Shown here one piece after another: positions 1 through 7,517 of a DNA stretch of 36,976 nt. The position numbers and the translations under genes were made by a program. A model generated the notes under the pieces. It was not told the origin of the DNA and did no database searches. It saw only the letters and a program-made list of their open reading frames with translations. The stretch is taken from assembly GCA_035507915.1 (NCBI GenBank), contig DATJNS010000256.1, positions 1 through 36,976 on the forward strand, in the 5' to 3' direction. The first letter of the stretch is position 1. Every line of letters starts with the position of its first letter. This DNA is from JACQAI01 sp035507915. Its GTDB lineage: Bacteria > Pseudomonadota > Alphaproteobacteria > Elsterales > Elsteraceae.

Positions 1-2
1 TG

Positions 3-1028
3 TTCGGCCGCTCGGGCGCCGGCAAGACCTCGGTCGTCAACCTGATCGCGGGCTCGCTCAGGCCCGAACGTGGCCGCATCGTCGTCGACGACGCGATCCT
101 GGTCGACACGGCGCGCGGCGTGTTCGTGCCCAAGCACCGCCGGCGCATCGGCTACGTGTTCCAGGAAGACCGCCTGTTCCCGCATCTGACGGTGCGTCAG
201 AACCTCGTGTTCGGCCGCTGGTTCAGCCCGTCCGCCGAACGCCGGGGCACCGTCGACGACGTCGTGGCGCTGCTCGGCATCGGCCACCTGCTGCAACGGC
301 GGCCGGGCGCGCTGTCGGGCGGCGAGAAGCAGCGGGTCGCGATCGGCCGCGCGCTGCTCGCGAGCCCGCGCCTGCTCCTGATGGACGAGCCGCTGGCGTC
401 GCTCGACGCCCAGCGCAAGGACGAGATCCTGCCCTACATCGAGCGGCTGCGCGACGACCTCAAGATCCCGATCGTCTATGTCAGTCATTCGATCGCGGAG
501 GTGACGCGGCTCGCCACGACGCTCGTGCTGATGTCGGACGGCAAGGTCGACGCGGTCGGCCCGGTCACCGAGGTACTGGGGCGGCTCGATCTCTACCCCA
601 AGACCGGGCGCTTCGAAGCCAGCGCGGTGATCGAAGCGCGGGTCGCCGCCCACGATCCGATCTACGGCCTGAGCGTGCTCGCGTGCCCGGCCGGCGAGAT
701 CCGCGTGCCGCACGTCGACATCGCGCCCGGCGGCGTCGTGCGGGTGCGTATCCGTGCGCGCGACGTCACCCTCGCGGTGCAGCCGCCGCAGGGCCTGAGC
801 GCGCTCAACGTGCTGCCGGCGACGATCGCCGAGCTCGGCGCCGACGACGGTCCGGTGGTCGACCTGCGCCTCGCGCTGGCGGGCGGCCACCTGCTGGCGC
901 GCGTGACCCGGCGCTCGATCGCCGAGCTCGGGCTGGTGCCCGGGCGCGCGGTGTTCGCGGTCATCAAGTCGGTGGCGCTCGATCGTCACAGCCTCAGCGA
1001 AGCCGTCGCCGAGCCGCTCGACACCTAG
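3..1028 (+). CDS. modC: Molybdate ABC transporter ATP-binding protein ModC, 5'-truncated by the window edge
   Basis: ATPase subunit that powers molybdate import through a ModB-type permease at the inner membrane. The reading frame is open from base 3, and the true start lies outside the window. Visible in order: Walker A (GRSGAGKTS, near bases 6-32), the Q-loop in the segment YVFQED, the ABC signature LSGGEKQ (near 315-335), and Walker B LLLMDEP followed by the D-loop SLD. The C-terminal third (from about base 630) reads as a TOBE/Mop molybdate-binding domain, which separates ModC from most other ABC ATPases. Its stop overlaps the stop of the convergent ModE-like gene by 4 bp, supporting a molybdate context. 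ModA and ModB would be expected upstream, outside the window. Another TOBE-containing importer ATPase is possible but less likely. Confidence 0.9.
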   Translation, partial: FGRSGAGKTSVVNLIAGSLRPERGRIVVDDAILVDTARGVFVPKHRRRIGYVFQEDRLFPHLTVRQNLVFGRWFSPSAERRGTVDDVVALLGIGHLLQRRPGALSGGEKQRVAIGRALLASPRLLLMDEPLASLDAQRKDEILPYIERLRDDLKIPIVYVSHSIAEVTRLATTLVLMSDGKVDAVGPVTEVLGRLDLYPKTGRFEASAVIEARVAAHDPIYGLSVLACPAGEIRVPHVDIAPGGVVRVRIRARDVTLAVQPPQGLSALNVLPATIAELGADDGPVVDLRLALAGGHLLARVTRRSIAELGLVPGRAVFAVIKSVALDRHSLSEAVAEPLDT

Positions 1029-1414
1029 TCGTCGGCGTCGGTCGAGGTGCGCTTCGCCGCGCCGCGTCCTGTCGGGGCGCGCTGCGCCGCGGCGAGCGCC
1101 CGCAGGTGGCGAGCGCCCGCGCGGTGGGCGGCGTGCTCGAGCGCGCGGTAGTGCGCGACCAGATCGGCGCCGAAGCGCGTCAGCGCCGCGCCGCCGCCGC
1201 GTGCGCCGCCGGTCTGCGCGGCGACCACCGGCGTGCGGAAGCAGTGGTTGAGGTCGTCGACCAGCAGCCAGGCGCGTCGATAGGACATGCCGAGCGCACG
1301 GCCGGCCTGCGAGATCGAGCCGGTCTCCGCGATCGCCTCGAGCAGGCGGATCTTGCCCGGGCCGATCGCCTGATCGGGTCCGAGATCGACGCGCAAGGTC
1401 AGCCTGGCCGGCAT
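1025..1414 (-). CDS. ModE-type winged-helix regulator, HTH domain only
   Basis: A 129-residue protein matching the N-terminal DNA-binding domain of ModE. The core segments are KIRLLEAIAETGSIS, then AGRALGMSYRRAWLLVDDLN, followed by a basic, glycine-rich wing and a conserved L-T-x-F/G-x-x-L motif. Full ModE has C-terminal Mop domains that sense molybdate; these are absent, so effector sensing must differ or be lost. The start chosen is ATG at 1414, two bases after the stop of the upstream same-strand gene (stop at 1417-1419), so the two are probably cotranscribed. It converges on modC. Likely role: molybdate- or redox-related transcriptional regulator. The family call is firm; the regulated target is inferred from position. 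Confidence 0.8.
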   Translation of the reverse strand: MPARLTLRVDLGPDQAIGPGKIRLLEAIAETGSISQAGRALGMSYRRAWLLVDDLNHCFRTPVVAAQTGGARGGGAALTRFGADLVAHYRALEHAAHRAGARHLRALAAAQRAPTGRGAAKRTSTDADD

Positions 1415-1416
1415 CG

Positions 1417-2334
1417 TCAGAGCGTCGGCGGATCGTCGGCGACCGCCGCGGCCGCCAGCGTCGTGTCGACGCAATCGGCGTAATCGATGCCGCGGCGGAT
1501 CAACCCGCCCGAGATCAGCGCGCCCTTCAGCCGCTCGAAACCGTCCGGCTGCAGCACGGGATCGCGGTTCCAGATGCCGAGCGCCTGGTAGTGCGCGATC
1601 GCGGTCGCGAGCGTGCGCCGGTCGATCGCCGGGAAGAACGGGGCGACGCGCTCTGCGACGTCGTCCGGTCCGTGCGCGTGCAGCCATTTCTGCATGCGAT
1701 AGAGCGCGCGGGTCATGCGCCGGAAGTCGTCCCGATGCCGGTCGAGCTGCGCGCGCGTGGTGTAGAAGCACGTGTAGGCCGTGGGTCCGCGGTGCGCCGC
1801 CGCGTGCCAGACATGGCCGCCGGACGCGAGCGCCTGGGTAACGTAGGGCTCGAACAGCTGGACGACGTCGACCGTCCCGGCGGCGAGCGCGGCCAGGTTG
1901 TCGGCCATCGACCGGTCGGCGACGCGATCGAGCGCCGCGGGGTCGAGCCCGGCGCGGCGGATGTCGTCCTGCAGGCACAGCCACGGCGTCGGCACCTCGG
2001 ACACGCTGGCGAGCGTGAGGCCGGCGAGGTCGGTCAGCGCGAAGCTCGGTCGCGGCGCGCGCCCGACCAGCGAGAACGGATCGCGGCCGACGACCTCGCC
2101 GAAGCAGACGAGATCGCAGCCGGGGTCGCCATCGTAGATGTGCAGCACGCGCATCGGCCCGCCCCAGGTGAGCTCGGCGTTGCCGGCCAGCACCTGGCGC
2201 GCGCCGAGGCCCGGCTCGGGCGACGCCTTGAGCTCGACCGCGACCCCCTCGGCATCGTAGGCGCCCAGCGCGTGGGCGGCGAAGAACGGCGCGTAGAGCA
2301 GGCCGCGAAAATTCTCGTAAAGCCGGATCGCCAT
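1417..2334 (-). CDS. NMT1/THI5-like substrate-binding-domain protein without a signal peptide
   Basis: 305 residues, starting at the ATG at 2334 with a GAGAAG-like ribosome site upstream. The fold resembles NMT1/SsuA/ThiY periplasmic binding proteins: an N-terminal lobe with LYAPFFAAHALGAYDAEGV, a mid-segment DLAGLTLASVSEVPTPWL, and a helix SMADNLAALAAGTVDVVQLFEP typical of the second lobe. No N-terminal hydrophobic leader is visible even in the longest upstream extension (to 2415), so the protein appears cytoplasmic. It lies directly upstream of the ModE-like regulator in one transcription unit and is divergent from the CoA-transferase gene. Possible roles are a ligand sensor paired with the regulator, a THI5-like pyrimidine-synthesis enzyme, or a binding protein exported by an unusual route. 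The ligand cannot be read from the sequence. Confidence 0.7.
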   Translation of the reverse strand: MAIRLYENFRGLLYAPFFAAHALGAYDAEGVAVELKASPEPGLGARQVLAGNAELTWGGPMRVLHIYDGDPGCDLVCFGEVVGRDPFSLVGRAPRPSFALTDLAGLTLASVSEVPTPWLCLQDDIRRAGLDPAALDRVADRSMADNLAALAAGTVDVVQLFEPYVTQALASGGHVWHAAAHRGPTAYTCFYTTRAQLDRHRDDFRRMTRALYRMQKWLHAHGPDDVAERVAPFFPAIDRRTLATAIAHYQALGIWNRDPVLQPDGFERLKGALISGGLIRRGIDYADCVDTTLAAAAVADDPPTL

Positions 2335-2374
2335 GGTGCAAGCTTCTCGCCGACGTCGCGCCCGGAGGTAAGCC

Positions 2375-3562
2375 ATGACCCGTCCGTTCGAGGGAATCAA
2401 GGTGATCGACATCACCCACGTCCTGGCCGGCCCGTTCGCGGCCTACCAGTTGGCGCTGCTCGGCGCCGACGTGATCAAGGTCGAGGCGCCCGACGATCCG
2501 GACCAGAGCCGCGGCACCGGCTCGGACCGCGCGCTCAATCGCGGCCTCATGGGCACCGGGTTCCTGACCCAGGCATCCAACAAGCGCTCGATCACGCTCG
2601 ATCTGAAGAAGGAACGCGGCCGCGAGATCCTGAAGAAGCTGGTCGCGACCGCCGACATCATGGTCGAGAACTACCGGCCGGGCGCCTTCAAGGCGCTCGG
2701 CCTCGGCTACGAGGACATGATCAAGATCAATCCGCGGCTGATCTATTGCTCGATGAGCGCGTTCGGCCAGGACGGGCCGCGCGGCACCATGACGGCGTAC
2801 GACCACGTCATCCAATCGACCTCGGGCGTCATGGCGTCGACCGGCACGCGCGAGGCGACGCCGCTCAAGGTCGGCGTGCCGGCGATCGACTACGCGACCG
2901 GCACGACCGGCGCTTTCGCGCTCGCCACCGCGCTGTTCCAGCGCGAGCGTACCGGCAAGGGCCAATATATCGACATGGCGATGCTCGACGTCGCCCTGAT
3001 GCTGCAGGCTTCGCACGTCACCGGCTATCTGCGCACCGGCAAGGAGCCGAAGCCGCCGGGCAACGATCACCTGTTCGCGTCCAACAGCTGCTATCAGACC
3101 AAGGACGGGCTCCTGATGCTGGGCGCCAGCAACCGCCGGCAGCACAAGCGCATCTTCGCGGCGCTCGGGCGTCCCGAGCTCGGCGACAAGGACAACGAGC
3201 ACCGCGAGGACCATCGCGCCGAGGAGGCCGCGATCCTGCGCGAGATCCTGATGACCAGGACGGCCGCCGAGTGGGAGGACTTCTTCCAGTCGCGCCACGT
3301 GCCCGCCTCGCGCGTGCGCCCGATGGCCGAGGCGCTCGCCGATCCGCAGGTCGCGCACCGCGGCGTCCTGCACCGCTTCGAGGGCGCGCCCGGCGTCGAG
3401 GGGCCGTTCGCCGTGCCGATGACCGCCTTCAAGCTCGCGCACGGCGGCGCGCGCGTCGACTCGCCGCCGCCCGAGCTCGGCGCGCATACCGCCGACGTGC
3501 TGCGCAGCCTCGGCTACGGCGACAAGGAGATCGCCGCCTTGCGCGAGGAGAAGATCGTCTGA
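2375..3562 (+). CDS. CaiB/BaiF family (class III) CoA-transferase
   Basis: 395 residues, the usual family length. It moves CoA between carboxylic acids through an enzyme-bound aspartyl intermediate. The N-terminus (PFEGIKVIDITHVLAGPFA) and the segment LGADVIKVEAP are family signatures. The candidate catalytic aspartate is Asp172 in AIDYATG, equivalent to Asp169 of formyl-CoA transferase. A strong GGAGG at 2364-2368 sits six bases before the ATG and fixes the start. It is divergent from the leaderless binding protein and converges on the acyl-CoA dehydrogenase/HpcH aldolase pair. Together these suggest activation, oxidation and C-C cleavage of a short or branched carboxylic acid. The substrate is unknown; the symbol is withheld because the family is broad. 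Confidence 0.93.
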   Translation: MTRPFEGIKVIDITHVLAGPFAAYQLALLGADVIKVEAPDDPDQSRGTGSDRALNRGLMGTGFLTQASNKRSITLDLKKERGREILKKLVATADIMVENYRPGAFKALGLGYEDMIKINPRLIYCSMSAFGQDGPRGTMTAYDHVIQSTSGVMASTGTREATPLKVGVPAIDYATGTTGAFALATALFQRERTGKGQYIDMAMLDVALMLQASHVTGYLRTGKEPKPPGNDHLFASNSCYQTKDGLLMLGASNRRQHKRIFAALGRPELGDKDNEHREDHRAEEAAILREILMTRTAAEWEDFFQSRHVPASRVRPMAEALADPQVAHRGVLHRFEGAPGVEGPFAVPMTAFKLAHGGARVDSPPPELGAHTADVLRSLGYGDKEIAALREEKIV

Positions 3563-3572
3563 CCCCCGCGCG

Positions 3573-4781
3573 TCAGTAGGAGCGCGGCAGGCCGAGCACG
3601 TGCTCGGCGATGTAGGCGAGGATCAGGTTGGTCGAGATCGGCGCGGTGCGGTAGAGCCGCGCCTCGCGCCACTTGCGCTCGACGTCGTACTCCTTGGCAT
3701 AGCCGAAGCCGCCATGGGTCTGCAGGCAGGCCTCGCCGGCGTTCCATGCCGCCTCGGCGGTCAGGAGCTTCGCCATGTTGGCCTCGGCGCCGCACGGCAG
3801 GCCGGCCTGGAACATCGTGGCGGCCTTGCGCAGCATCAGGTCGGCCGCCTCGAGCTCGGCATAGGCCTTCGCGATCGGGAACTGGATGCCCTGGTTCTGG
3901 CCGATCGGCCGGTCGAACACGATGCGCTCGTTGGCGTACTTGGTCGCCGTCTTGATGAACCAATGACCGTCGCCCATCGATTCGTGCGACACCAGGATGC
4001 GCTCGGCGTTCATGCCGTCCAGGATGTAGCGGAAGCCGCGGCCCTCCTCGCCGATCAGGTTCTCGGCCGGTACCTTGAGGTTGTCGAAGAACACCTCGGT
4101 GGTGTTGTGGTTGATCATGGCGCGCAGCGGCCGGATCTCGAGGCCCTTGCCGCGCGCCTCGCGCATGTCGACCAGGAACACCGACAGACCCTCGGTCTTG
4201 CGCTTGACCTGGTCGAGCGGCGTGGTGCGCGCGAGCAGCAGCATCAGATCGGAGTGCAGCGCGCGCGAGGTCCAGACCTTCTGGCCGTTCACGACGTAGT
4301 GGTCGTTGCCCTCGCGCACCGCGCGCGTCTTGAGCTTGGTCGTGTCGGTGCCGGTGGTCGGCTCGGTGACGCCGAACGCCTGCAGGCGCAGCGCGCCCGA
4401 GGCGATGCCCGGCAGGTAGCGTTGCTTCTGCTCGGCGCTGCCGTGCCGCAGCAGGGTGCCCATGATGTACATCTGGGCATGGCAGGCGGCGGCGTTGCAG
4501 CCCGAGGCGTGGATCTCCTCGAGCACGACGCCGGCGGCGCGCAGCGGCAGGCCGGCGCCGCCATATTCCTCGGGAATCAGCGCGCCCAGGAAGCCGGCGT
4601 CGGTGAGCGCCTTGACGAACTCGGTCGGGTAGGCCTCGCGGGTCTCGAGGTCGCGCCAGTAGGCGCCCGGGTAGTTCGCGCAGATGCGCCGCACGCTGTC
4701 GCGAATCTCGGGATGATCCTCGCCGAGCGGCAGCGCCAGGGTCGCGTCGGTGCCGGCGGCGTCGGGGCTCACGTCGTTCAC
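3573..4781 (-). CDS. Acyl-CoA dehydrogenase family flavoprotein
   Basis: 402 residues. FAD-dependent alpha,beta-dehydrogenation of an acyl-CoA is the family reaction. Visible: the N-terminal helical domain with FLGALIPEEYGGAGL, the middle beta-domain motif with FGVTEPTTGTDTTKLKT and WTSRALHSDLMLLLART, and the C-terminal helical domain with QTHGGFGYAKEYDVERKWREA. The GTG start at 4781 is chosen because GGAGGG (4791-4796) precedes it and upstream sequence in frame is not protein-like. The usual C-terminal catalytic Glu (YEGT in MCAD) is replaced here by YRTAPIST, so another base must act or this is a specialised clade. It follows the HpcH aldolase by 20 bp on the same strand and is probably in one operon. 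Confidence 0.9.
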   Translation of the reverse strand: MNDVSPDAAGTDATLALPLGEDHPEIRDSVRRICANYPGAYWRDLETREAYPTEFVKALTDAGFLGALIPEEYGGAGLPLRAAGVVLEEIHASGCNAAACHAQMYIMGTLLRHGSAEQKQRYLPGIASGALRLQAFGVTEPTTGTDTTKLKTRAVREGNDHYVVNGQKVWTSRALHSDLMLLLARTTPLDQVKRKTEGLSVFLVDMREARGKGLEIRPLRAMINHNTTEVFFDNLKVPAENLIGEEGRGFRYILDGMNAERILVSHESMGDGHWFIKTATKYANERIVFDRPIGQNQGIQFPIAKAYAELEAADLMLRKAATMFQAGLPCGAEANMAKLLTAEAAWNAGEACLQTHGGFGYAKEYDVERKWREARLYRTAPISTNLILAYIAEHVLGLPRSY

Positions 4782-4790
4782 GAGCGATCT

Positions 4791-4796
4791 CCCTCC
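4791..4796 (-). promoter_or_regulatory. Ribosome binding site fixing a GTG start
   Basis: GGAGGG on the minus strand, nine bases before the GTG at 4781. It decides the start of the acyl-CoA dehydrogenase gene against a much longer upstream frame that runs through the aldolase gene. Confidence 0.75.
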
Positions 4797-4801
4797 ATGA
4801 G

Positions 4802-5584
4802 TTACTTGCAGCCGCGCAGGAACTTGGCGCGCTGCGACGCGGCGGCCATCAGCATGCCGAGATCGGCGCCGGCGAGCACGAAGCGTGCGCCGATGCCGAT
4901 GTATTTCGGCATCAGGTCCTCGGTGTAGACGCCGCCCATGCCGAGCCACTTGTCGTGCTTGCGGCACGCGGCGGCCACGGTCTCGTAGGCCGCGACCACC
5001 TTGGCGTGGCCGAGCTGGCCGGGAATGCCGAGCTCCATCGTCAGGTCGTTGGTGCCGATCAGGAGAACGTCGACGCCCGGCACCGCCGCGATCGCATCGG
5101 CCGCCGCGATCGCCTGCGGCGTTTCGAGCATGACGGAGACCAGGGTGGCGGCGTTGAGCGCCGTCGTCGCCTCGCCGGTCGGCACCGACCGGAAGCCGAG
5201 CTGCGGCGGGCCGCCGGCGACCGAACGGTGGCCGATCGGCGGATATTTGAGATGGTCGACGACCTCGGCGGCCTCCGCGGCGCTGTCGACGTGCGGCATG
5301 ACGATGCCGAGCGCGCCGCCGTCGAGCACGCGCGTCGCCATCCAGTACTGCTTGCTCGGCACGCGCACGATCGGCGCGATGCCGGCGCCCAGCGCGGCGA
5401 CCGAGATCTGGCAGGCGGTCTCGAGATCGATCGGGCTGTGCTCGAGATCGATGAACAGCCAGTCGTAGTCCGAGCTGCGCATCGCCTGGGCGATGTCGAC
5501 GCTGCGCGACATGCGGATGCCCATGCCGAGCGACACCTCGCCCTTCACCAGCCGCGCGCGCGCCGCATTCACCACCTCGACCAT
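4802..5584 (-). CDS. HpcH/HpaI family class II aldolase/lyase
   Basis: 260 residues, close to the usual length. The family performs metal-dependent aldol or Claisen-type C-C cleavage (2-oxo-3-deoxy acids, HpaI; relatives cleave acyl-CoAs). Residues that line up with E. coli HpaI: His49 (DLEHSPID; HpaI His45), Arg74 (IVRVP; Arg70), metal ligands Glu154 (VMLETPQA; Glu149) and Asp180 (GTNDLTME; Asp175). All catalytic positions are present, so it should be active. The ATG at 5584 is chosen over an upstream ATG because GGGAGGA sits directly before it. It leads a two-gene operon with the acyl-CoA dehydrogenase. Divergent from the SYLF gene. Substrate not deducible. Confidence 0.9.
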   Translation of the reverse strand: MVEVVNAARARLVKGEVSLGMGIRMSRSVDIAQAMRSSDYDWLFIDLEHSPIDLETACQISVAALGAGIAPIVRVPSKQYWMATRVLDGGALGIVMPHVDSAAEAAEVVDHLKYPPIGHRSVAGGPPQLGFRSVPTGEATTALNAATLVSVMLETPQAIAAADAIAAVPGVDVLLIGTNDLTMELGIPGQLGHAKVVAAYETVAAACRKHDKWLGMGGVYTEDLMPKYIGIGARFVLAGADLGMLMAAASQRAKFLRGCK

Positions 5585-5746
5585 CGCGTCCTCCCTGATG
5601 CCCGCAAAAGGAGCCACGGGACCAGCCAATCAGGTCCGGCCGATCGGGTCAATTCGTGCCGAATTTCCGGCCGGGCGTGTGAAACCTTGGCCGGGTTCCG
5701 GCTGTTAAGACGGGATCACAGGAACGTGTCGGCAAGGAGTGCAGCC

Positions 5747-6463
5747 ATGCGAAAAGCCGTCCTGGCGGCGGCTCTGGCCGTGGGTTTCGGCGCCTTCGTG
5801 GTGTCCAGCCAGACCCCCGCCCTGAGCCAACAGGCCTCGGCCAGCGAGCAGCAGCAGCTGATCGACAAGGCCAAGGTCTCGATCGAGGCGTTGCGCGGCG
5901 ACGCCAACATGGGGCGTACGGTCGACAACTATCTCGCCCGTGCCCGCGCGGTGCTGATCTTCCCCAATCTCGTGAAGGCCGGCTTCTTCGTCGGCGCGGG
6001 CGGCGGTCAGGGCGTGCTGCTGGTCCGCCGCGGCCCGGGCTGGAGCGATCCGGTGTTCTTCTACGCCGCCGACGCCTCGTTCGGCCTGCAGATCGGCGTC
6101 TCGGGCGGCCAGGTGATCTTCACCGTGATGAATGACGGCGCGCTGCAGAAGCTGCTGCACGGCAATGCCACCCTGGGCGGCGACCTGTCGGTCGCGGTCG
6201 GCCCGTTCGGCGGCGGCGTGCAGGGCGACACGACGCCCAATGCCGGCGCCGACCTGGTCGCCTTCTCGCTGCAGCAGGGCGCCTTCGCCGGTGTCGCGCT
6301 CAAGGGCGGCATCGTCGAGCCGCGCCATGAGTGGAACGAGGCTTATTACGGCCGCGGCGCCGGGCCCGACCGCATCATCAACGGCGCGTTCAACGCGCCG
6401 GGCAGCCGCGAGCTGCGCGTCGCGCTGTCGAACCCGCCGATGCGCCACACCAGCGAACGCTGA
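5747..6463 (+). CDS. Exported SYLF (Ysc84-like) lipid-binding-domain protein
   Basis: 238 residues. The N-terminus is a clear Sec signal peptide (MRKAVLAAALAVGFGAFVV, cleavage probably near ALS-QQ), so the protein is periplasmic or outer-membrane associated. The mature part is a SYLF domain: an N-terminal helix with the typical R-A-x-V-L-I-F-P-N-L-x-K-A-G segment, then glycine-rich strands (GAGGGQGVLL, FGLQIGVSGGQ) and a central GGDLSVAVGPFG. SYLF domains bind phosphoinositides in eukaryotes; bacterial roles are poorly known. AAGGAG lies a few bases before the ATG. It is monocistronic: divergent from the aldolase operon and followed by a strong hairpin terminator. Confidence 0.88.
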   Translation: MRKAVLAAALAVGFGAFVVSSQTPALSQQASASEQQQLIDKAKVSIEALRGDANMGRTVDNYLARARAVLIFPNLVKAGFFVGAGGGQGVLLVRRGPGWSDPVFFYAADASFGLQIGVSGGQVIFTVMNDGALQKLLHGNATLGGDLSVAVGPFGGGVQGDTTPNAGADLVAFSLQQGAFAGVALKGGIVEPRHEWNEAYYGRGAGPDRIINGAFNAPGSRELRVALSNPPMRHTSER

Positions 6464-6507
6464 GCTGGGCGCGCCGGTCGCCCGACCGCCGTGTCATTTG
6501 AGCGACG

Positions 6508-6545
6508 AGCGCGCGCCTCGGCTCTGCCGGGGCGCGCGCTTCTTC
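6508..6545 (+). terminator. Rho-independent-type hairpin terminator after the SYLF gene
   Basis: A 14-bp GC-rich inverted repeat (6508-6521 and 6527-6540, one G-T wobble) with a five-base loop CTCTG, followed by TCTTC. The tail is a weak T run, but the stem is very strong and lies 45 bp after the stop. It separates the SYLF gene from the cysD operon. Confidence 0.75.
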
Positions 6546-6722
6546 ACAGAAAATTAAGCACAAACGCCATACCAGGGCCTGCGGCCTCGCGGGCTGATCA
6601 GGGACGTTTGTCAGCCGGTCCACCACGTGGCCCGCTCGTGGTGTCGGTTTGACTGATCCGGTAGCGTCGGAACATGCGGGACAAGCTCAGCGACGGGACG
6701 GCGAAGCGCCGGCGAGGCGGCC

Positions 6723-7517
6723 GTGGATAGGCTTGACGCGCTCGAGGCCAAGAGCATCGCGATCTTTCGCGAGGCCTACAGCGAGATCGACCGGCTCGCC
6801 ATGCTGTGGTCGCTCGGCAAGGACTCGAACGCCATGGTCTGGCTGGCCAAGAAGGCGTTCTTCGGCTACGTGCCGTTTCCGGTCGCCCATGTCGACACCG
6901 GGCTCGAGTTTCCCGAGGTCTACGCCTTCCGTACCCGCTACGCCAAGGAGTGGGGCCTCGAGCTGATCGTGGCGCCCTGCCCGCCGATTGAGGCGATGGA
7001 CCCGACGCTGCCGCCGGCGGCGCGCTCGGCCTCGCGCAAGACCGCGGGCCTCAAGCAGCTCATCGAGGCGCACGGCTTCACCGGCATCATCGCGGGTATC
7101 CGGCGTGACGAGGAGGGCACGCGCGCCAAGGAGCGCGTGTTCAGCCCGCGCGGCGCCGACGCGCGCTGGAACTTCCGCGACCAGCCGCCCGAGTTCTGGG
7201 ATCAGTACCTGATCCTCAAGGCGCCGGGGACGCACACGCGCGTGCATCCCTTGCTGCACTGGACCGAGCTCGACGTCTGGCGCTACATCCAGCGCGAAGG
7301 CATCCCGTTCAACGAGCTCTATCTCGCGCGCGAGGGCAAGCGCTTCCGCTCGCTCGGCGAGAGCGACATCACGTTCCCAGTGCCCAGCGAGGCCGCCAGC
7401 CTCGAGGCGATCATCGCGGAGCTCGAAATCACGCGCGTTCCCGAGCGCGCCGGCCGCGCGATGGACCACGAGTCCGAGGACGCATTCGAGCGCCTCCGGG
7501 TCGACGGCTACATGTGA
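6723..7517 (+). CDS. cysD: Sulfate adenylyltransferase small subunit CysD
   Basis: 264 residues. With CysN it makes adenosine 5'-phosphosulfate (APS) from ATP and sulfate in the cytoplasm. The PP-loop motif SLGKDS is at residues 30-35, followed by the typical VPFPVAHVDTGLEFPEVYAFR region. Later family features are AGIRRDEEGTRAKERVFS, the segment HPLLHWTELDVWRYI, and the C-terminal region PERAGRAMDHESED. Slightly shorter than the common 300 residues. The GTG at 6723 is the first plausible start and has a GGCGAGGCGG stretch before it. It overlaps or abuts cysNC (TGATG). No cysH, cysI or cysG lies nearby, while two sulfotransferase genes do, so the product is probably used for sulfation rather than assimilation. 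Confidence 0.95.
   Translation: MDRLDALEAKSIAIFREAYSEIDRLAMLWSLGKDSNAMVWLAKKAFFGYVPFPVAHVDTGLEFPEVYAFRTRYAKEWGLELIVAPCPPIEAMDPTLPPAARSASRKTAGLKQLIEAHGFTGIIAGIRRDEEGTRAKERVFSPRGADARWNFRDQPPEFWDQYLILKAPGTHTRVHPLLHWTELDVWRYIQREGIPFNELYLAREGKRFRSLGESDITFPVPSEAASLEAIIAELEITRVPERAGRAMDHESEDAFERLRVDGYM

Noticed and set aside
1025..3487. Long minus-strand open frame of 820 codons
   Set aside because: Only the last 129 codons (ModE-like) are protein-like; the rest runs antisense to the CoA-transferase and out of frame with the binding protein, and is arginine- and alanine-rich low-complexity sequence caused by high GC.
3600..4928. 442-codon plus-strand open frame opposite the acyl-CoA dehydrogenase
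   Set aside because: The opposite strand encodes a full-length, motif-complete enzyme; this frame is a GC-driven artefact.
6546..6722. Leader of cysD considered for a riboswitch
   Set aside because: I saw only short imperfect inverted repeats (CCACGTGG region) and could not fit a known riboswitch layout.
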